From Catonia carolina (taxonomy: Eukaryota; Arthropoda; Insecta; Hemiptera; Achilidae): a stretch of DNA of 64,000 bases. The stretch is from NCBI GenBank assembly GCA_035578175.1, contig JAQMRL010000006.1, forward strand, positions 22,665,506 to 22,729,505, read 5' to 3'. This document shows, in pieces, positions 59,110 to 64,000 of the stretch. Position 1 is the stretch's first letter, and every line of letters begins with the position of its first letter. A model generated the notes under the pieces. The model worked only from the letters and a program-made list of their open reading frames with translations. It did not search any database and had not been told where the DNA came from. The translations under genes were made by a program, and so were the position numbers.

Positions 59110-59660
59110 ATACCAGTGTCATTTCCATCTAGCTTCAAGGCTCACTGCTCATCATTTTCCAAGAGATTTCTTTTTATTATTTATACACTTAAAAATATAA
59201 TTCAATTTTATATACACACACGCCACAAACTAAAAATACGCTTCTATCAACTGAAACGCTTACTCGATATACGTTCTAAATTAAACATGTCACACAAATT
59301 AATAATCTACGAGACAATCTTAAGACCAATCTGGACATATGGAGTTTAACTTTGGGGATCTGCTAAACCTTCACACACGAAACGTATACAGGCGATTCAA
59401 AACAAGATTCTACAAACGATAACGCAATGCCACTTTTACATCACTAACTCAATGTTGCGCAAATACTTACAAATCCCATACGTAATTGATGTCGTGGAAC
59501 AACAAGACGATATATATGATATACAAGACGATGCATGACAAATTTGAATTAGATGACAACCCTCTCATTCAAAACATGTACACTAGGGCGATACCGGGGG
59601 CTCAGCGCAGACGTTTGAAGCGCTTCTGGCCAAGAGATCATTTTGGCCAACTGTAGGACT
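59110..59660 (+). mobile_element. Jockey-like LINE, C-terminal fragment
   Basis: The plus strand reads LKRLLDIRSKLNMSHKLIIY, ETILRPIWTYGV, stop, LWGSAKPSHTKRIQAIQNKI and FYITNSMLRKYLQIPYVIDV. After a frameshift it continues HDKFELDDNPLIQNMYTRAI and AQRRRLKRFWPRD before a stop near 59654. Confidence 0.85.
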
Positions 59661-60151
59661 GTGGTAATGACTGCACGCTCCTTCAAGTATAACAAGTTTT
59701 GGAACATTTAGAAATTGTTGTATTAATATAATAACAGACACTAAATTTCAATTGAAAGTGTCAAAAAAAATTTATATAAATTTCTGAACACTGGTATTAT
59801 TGTGAATTTCATGATGTTTTAAAACATATTGGATAAAATATTGATGGATATTTTGTTTCTATGAATAAAACAAATTTTGTCAAAGCGTAGCTAATTAAAA
59901 ATTAACGAATTTTGCTAATTGTTTTATTTTCATAACAAATTGTGAATAAATAGAATATATTTTTAAAAACCAAACAGCTTTTTATGTTTAGTCTACTGTA
60001 ATGTTCTTTATGTAGGTAGTTTTTAAAAGAAGGTTTTTTACATTTTCAGCCTAATTTTTCTTATTCGCACCTTGACATTTATTTTAGCTTTTTCATCTTA
60101 AAAGCACTAAGAACTTTCCATATTCTTATGATTTTTTATGATTTTCCCATA

Positions 60152-60541
60152 TCAAGCTGGTGGAGTATTAAATTGTTTGCACTCAATCTGCTTGTTCCAG
60201 GGCTACAAAAAATAGTTTTGTTTCTTATCACATGGTCACCCAATTATATAACTAAAGTATTTAAGAACAGAAGAGGTAGATGTTTAAAAAACACCAGTCA
60301 GAGTTATCTTAACTGAGAGTAATGAATTTCATTAAAGGCCTACACCCAGACCTTGTGTTGCATGAAGTAAAGTGGCATTTTCAGGGTGGAAAGTAGATGC
60401 CTTTCGAAAGGCCCGGAATTCTAAAACGCACACTTTTCCACTCAGTAAGGAAGGCAATTGAAAAACCCCCTCTCTCATCGTTTTACTTAGTAAAACCTCT
60501 AAAGGTACAAACCAGCCTTTCGGCTGATGACCTAAACAACG
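60152..60541 (+). repeat. SINE-like family A
   Basis: CAAGCTGGTGGAGTATTAAA to GGCTGATGACCTAAACAAC; the first few bases are lost. Confidence 0.78.
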
Positions 60542-60544
60542 TGA

Positions 60545-62135
60545 TTTTTTTTAAAATAAATTACTATGTATGATATTAAGATACTTTAAATTATGTAAAA
60601 TTATAATCACCGAAATATTTCCACTTTCAACTGATTCTAAAATTATGACATGAAGTCCTAAAAATCAACATTGAAGATCCTATTGTTGCGAAAATGTTTT
60701 CGCTGCATACAGGGAATTTTAAGACGAGTAAACTATAATATTATTCAAGAATTAAAACCCTTTGTTTTAGGGTAAAAGACATTCTGTTTGTAACACGACC
60801 AGAAACGGCACAAAATTTTACACTGCGCAAGGAGAATCAACTCATACTGCCGTATTTATACCGGTTGAGTAGGGCTACCAACTTTGTGTCACAAAACAAA
60901 ATGTCCCTTTCATAGAAGAAAATTACCTGACATTAACAATAAGGGTAACAGGACTAAAAAAATCACTCTGTATAATTCATAAAGAAATGCCAATATATTA
61001 TTTTTTATTGACATATTTATTTTGTTTTGCATTATTCAGGTTGTTATTACTCATGTAATATTTTGAAAGATTTTATTTTATCATGCAGTAACTTATTTTT
61101 TGTTATAATTTTTAATTTCTGCACTACATTTTTTTCAATGAATTCTAAATTATTCCTGTTGTATGTATTATTAATTATTCAAAAAAAATTTCTGTTTATT
61201 TTTCACGTCGTTATATGTCCAATATTTAGTTAAACTTTTGAATGATTATACTATATTGCATAAGTTCTGAACAAATCATAAAAGTGAAAAAATTTAACAG
61301 AAAATTAAGCGTACTATATTGATGATAGCTTCAATTTACCGTACCGATGTGGTAAAAATATGGAAATAAAATACCTATAAAATAATTTTCGAACTATAAT
61401 AAAAAAAATAGGGCGGGAAACTCATTAATAATAAAATTCTTAAATTAAAAGTAATATTTTTATAAAACAAAACATAAATATCAGTTAAATTGCAATGTTA
61501 AAATATAAATTTACAATCTGATTGACAACCTAGACAAAATAATGGGTATTACTTTTGATTTATTAAAAAATATTAATTTTAATAGGTTTAAGGTGAATTT
61601 TGTTAAAGCACGATTAATTTTTGTGGTTTTGCGTAATCAATAAATAATAAAATGACTAGCAATTGCCAACGGATAAATTGAGTGTTAAAAATAAAAGAAT
61701 AAAAAATGACGTAGCTAGCGGAACTAAAGAATTATATCGAATATAATTGCAAATTATATTAAAAATAATAGTAAAATATTGAATAAAATTAAACGAAGAA
61801 GTTAAGATGTTTTATGAAAAAGTATATAAAAAATATTTTTACAAAATTATCATAGATAAAATTATTTTTTATAAATAATTTTAATATAATCCTTGAAAAA
61901 AACAAGACAAAAAAATTTAGTATGGATTTAACAACAAATCGAAGCCGTTGTTTAATTCCTGTGGTGAGTTAAATAGCTTCTTGTTAAGTTATAATGTATT
62001 ACAGTATTTACTATTTTTTTTTTTTTTACTAGTACTATTAAATCACCTAGGGGTAAAGAGCGTGGCTATTATGTCCTTGCCCCCTCTTATTATATTTTTT
62101 TATAATTTTTAAATCAAGAATTGAAGTTTAAAACG
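60545..62135. other. AT-rich sequence upstream of gene 3
   Basis: No gene was seen. The part at 61090-61260 resembles 22330-22590, a repeated AT-rich tail of unknown family. Confidence 0.45.
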
Positions 62136-62242
62136 GTTTTCATATTGTTATATACAGCTGTTGTTTACCCCCACTACAAAATTATTGTAAACAATACGTG
62201 TTTTAATGATTCGCGCTTGGTTCAACAGCTAAAGAGCTCGGG

Positions 62243-62281
62243 TATATAAATACTATAAACTATTGCCCTAACTATATCAGT
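62243..62281 (+). promoter_or_regulatory. Core promoter of gene 3 (TATA and TCAGT initiator)
   Basis: TATATAAA at 62243-62250 is followed by an arthropod initiator TCAGT at 62277-62281, which implies a 5' UTR of roughly 69 nt before the ATG at 62348. The spacing of about 36 bp is slightly long. Two forkhead-like words (TGTTTAC and GTAAACAA) lie about 50-90 bp upstream of the TATA box; their use is speculative. Confidence 0.6.
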
Positions 62282-62347
62282 GTTGTTTGAGTTGCTTAAC
62301 TTATCCGGAATTAATTTCGCTACCCTTTTTCTATTTTTATTATAAAA

Positions 62348-62368
62348 ATGGCAAGATACACAGTTGCT
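62348..62368 (+). CDS. Gene 3 exon 1 (7 codons; rest beyond the window)
   Basis: ATG GCA AGA TAC ACA GTT GCT (MARYTVA) in an AAAATGG context is followed by a strong donor GTAAGTATT at 62369, in phase 0. Length, phase and signal-peptide n-region character match gene 2 exon 1 (MASCKIA). The inference is a third member of the same Gly/Tyr-rich secreted family. No exon 2 was found in 62369-64000, so its first intron exceeds 1.6 kb, as expected from gene 2. Confidence 0.68.
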
Positions 62369-63575
62369 GTAAGTATTTTTTATATTAATAATTTATTTAA
62401 ATTTTTCTTTATATAATTTAATTATTATCAATAATTTATTGAAATTTTTATTTGGATTCAACAAATTATTTATTAATTATGTTGAATGGTTATTAATTTT
62501 ATAGAAAATAAATAAAGTTTATATAATTTTTCATATTTTAATATGGTTTTTTTAAAAAAGTTGAGATTAGTTTCTGTTTTTTTTTGTCTATAACTCTATG
62601 TTAATTTTTTATATTTTGTAATATTATGTTAAATTATGGTTCAAAGATTTTTATGGAAAATTCCAAAAAATCATTTCTCTTCGATTTTAAATTTTGATTT
62701 AAACTGTAGCTTAATAAATTGATTGTTATTTTATTTACAAATGAATCAGTCATTTTAGAAAGCCCATAAGTCAAAATTTTACATTTTTCTTTGGTTCATT
62801 TTAGGACTAACTGAATGTAAACACACCATCCCTACAAAAATCACAAGTCTGACTTTTCTTAAAAAATATGTATTACTAAGGAAAGGTTTGTCCTTAAGGA
62901 TATGAAGGGCTTCCTTTTAATTAAAGAATGACAGTGAATTTTTGAAGCATGAGCTCTACTTTCTAGTAGAAGAGGTTAAACAAAGTTTGTATGCATAAAT
63001 ATGTTTAAAGAAGATAACTATTCTTTGTAACGACGGCGAGAAACGTGAATTTTCCAAAATTTTTCTTATGAATTCCAGCTTTTTTTATTGCAAAAAGCGA
63101 CTTTAAGGTACTAATGTAAACTAGTGAAATAAATAAATGAATATTATTGCACAACACAATTTTCTTTTGTTCTATCAACGTATTTTACAAAAAGCAACGT
63201 TAGCATTTTACTTCAATTTATTTCAGAAACACCTTAATTCAAAATGTACTACTATTTTTTAAACAAAAGGTTTATTTTTAGAACCACAAAAGTATACATT
63301 GTTTTATTAATCACAAAATTTTCACCCACTATCACACAACGCAATCCCAAATTTACTACCTGTGTGTATATAGCCCCTACAATTGATAAAGTAAAAATAT
63401 ATATCAATTTGTACTCCTTTGACTTAACAAAATATTATAGTTACCAAAAAATTATTACAATTTTTTACATCTTAAAAAGATTATTGGTGATTTCTTAGTC
63501 CATGTGCACTGAAACTTACATTTTTAACTAGTGAACAAATTTTCCAGATATATAAAATGTTATGATGTTAATCAA
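62369..63575. other. Gene 3 intron 1 (5' part)
   Basis: AT-rich; no exon-2-like signal-peptide or Gly-Tyr coding sequence was found. Confidence 0.55.
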
Positions 63576-63579
63576 AGTT

Positions 63580-64000
63580 ACTTTTGTAAACATTTTTTTC
63601 GTATAACTTTTTTTAAGACATAATCTGTTATGTAATAATAAGTGCAACTTATCCATTAGATTTAACTCATGAAAAGTTACAACCCTCTGGTGTAATTAAC
63701 AAATTATAACATATTATACTGTTCTTAATTTATTATTAACAATCAAAATTGGATAAATAGTAATTTTTTAATAAATCAAAAACAAATAGAAAAATAACCA
63801 AAACCTCCTTTAAAACGAAAAAAACAAAATGAAAAGTAATAAATAATAAGCACATTATTCCGAAAATTATGTACACCGAATTTTACTGGAGATATTTAAA
63901 AATGTTAATTCAGTTACTTTCAACATTCACACTCAAATACGACAGTCATCAACAGAATATTAACATTATTATTATTTACAATTTTAAAATCACATTATCT
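63580..64000 (-). mobile_element. Jockey-like LINE 3' UTR running off the window edge
   Basis: It is collinear with 26370-26800: GTATAACTTTTTTTAAGACA, GTACACCGAATTTTACTGGA and CCAAAACCTCCTTTAAAACG are shared. At 26 kb the coding part lies to the right on the minus strand, so RT coding is expected just beyond 64000. Confidence 0.62.

Noticed and set aside
1..64000. CRISPR array, prokaryotic operon or viral gene set
   Set aside because: Repeats are dispersed and transposon-like without regular spacers. There are no prokaryotic gene arrays or recognisable viral proteins, and the introns and TATA promoters are eukaryotic.

Overview
This window is nuclear DNA from an insect or other arthropod. 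It is strongly A+T-rich and very gene-poor, with kilobase-scale introns. Interspersed debris of non-LTR retrotransposons (Jockey-, RTE- and R1-like), tRNA-derived SINEs, hAT-like and TA-target DNA elements and GT/CA microsatellites fills much of the rest. The core promoters (TATA plus a TCAGT-type initiator) and the Gly/Tyr-rich secreted proteins fit an insect. A hemipteran is plausible from the repeats, but the species cannot be named from the sequence alone.

The host genes that can be supported form a same-strand family of small secreted Gly/Tyr-rich proteins, probably cuticular or extracellular structural. Gene 1 has two visible coding exons (4038-4350 and 8584-8645); its first exon is not recognisable in the window. 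Gene 2 is complete: exon 1 at 24050-24070, exon 2 at 32334-32589 and exon 3 at 34737-34792. It spreads 333 coding nucleotides (110 residues plus stop) over 10.7 kb. Gene 3 enters at the right: a promoter near 62243-62281 and a 21-nt first coding exon at 62348-62368, with the rest beyond the edge. All three share one layout: a tiny phase-0 first exon, then (where visible) an exon for the signal-peptide core, an acidic spacer and the Gly-Tyr repeats, then a phase-1 intron and a short Gly-Tyr terminal exon.

Layout: 1-4037, AT-rich sequence with one SINE-like element and two Jockey 3' fragments; 4038-8645, gene 1, its intron full of repeats; 8.7-24.0 kb, intergenic, with LINE relics at 11.06-12.18, 13.36-15.54, 16.29-16.81, 19.28-20.32, 21.7-21.9 and 22.6-23.1 kb, a 592-bp inverted-repeat element at 16.8 kb, and scattered copies of a GTGAAGTAGCGAATCTGC-like motif around an unrecognised 104-residue ORF; 24.0-34.8 kb, gene 2, with nested mobile elements in intron 1 and a young R1/Jockey-like insertion in intron 2; 34.9-62.2 kb, a 27-kb stretch without a recognisable host gene, dominated by a ~0.9-kb repeat family, a ~400-bp SINE-like family, hAT-like elements and LINE fragments; 62.2-64 kb, the start of gene 3.

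No CRISPR array, prokaryotic gene, rRNA or functional tRNA gene was found. The tRNA-like sequences all look like SINE heads. All family assignments come from reading translations by eye; no database search was run.
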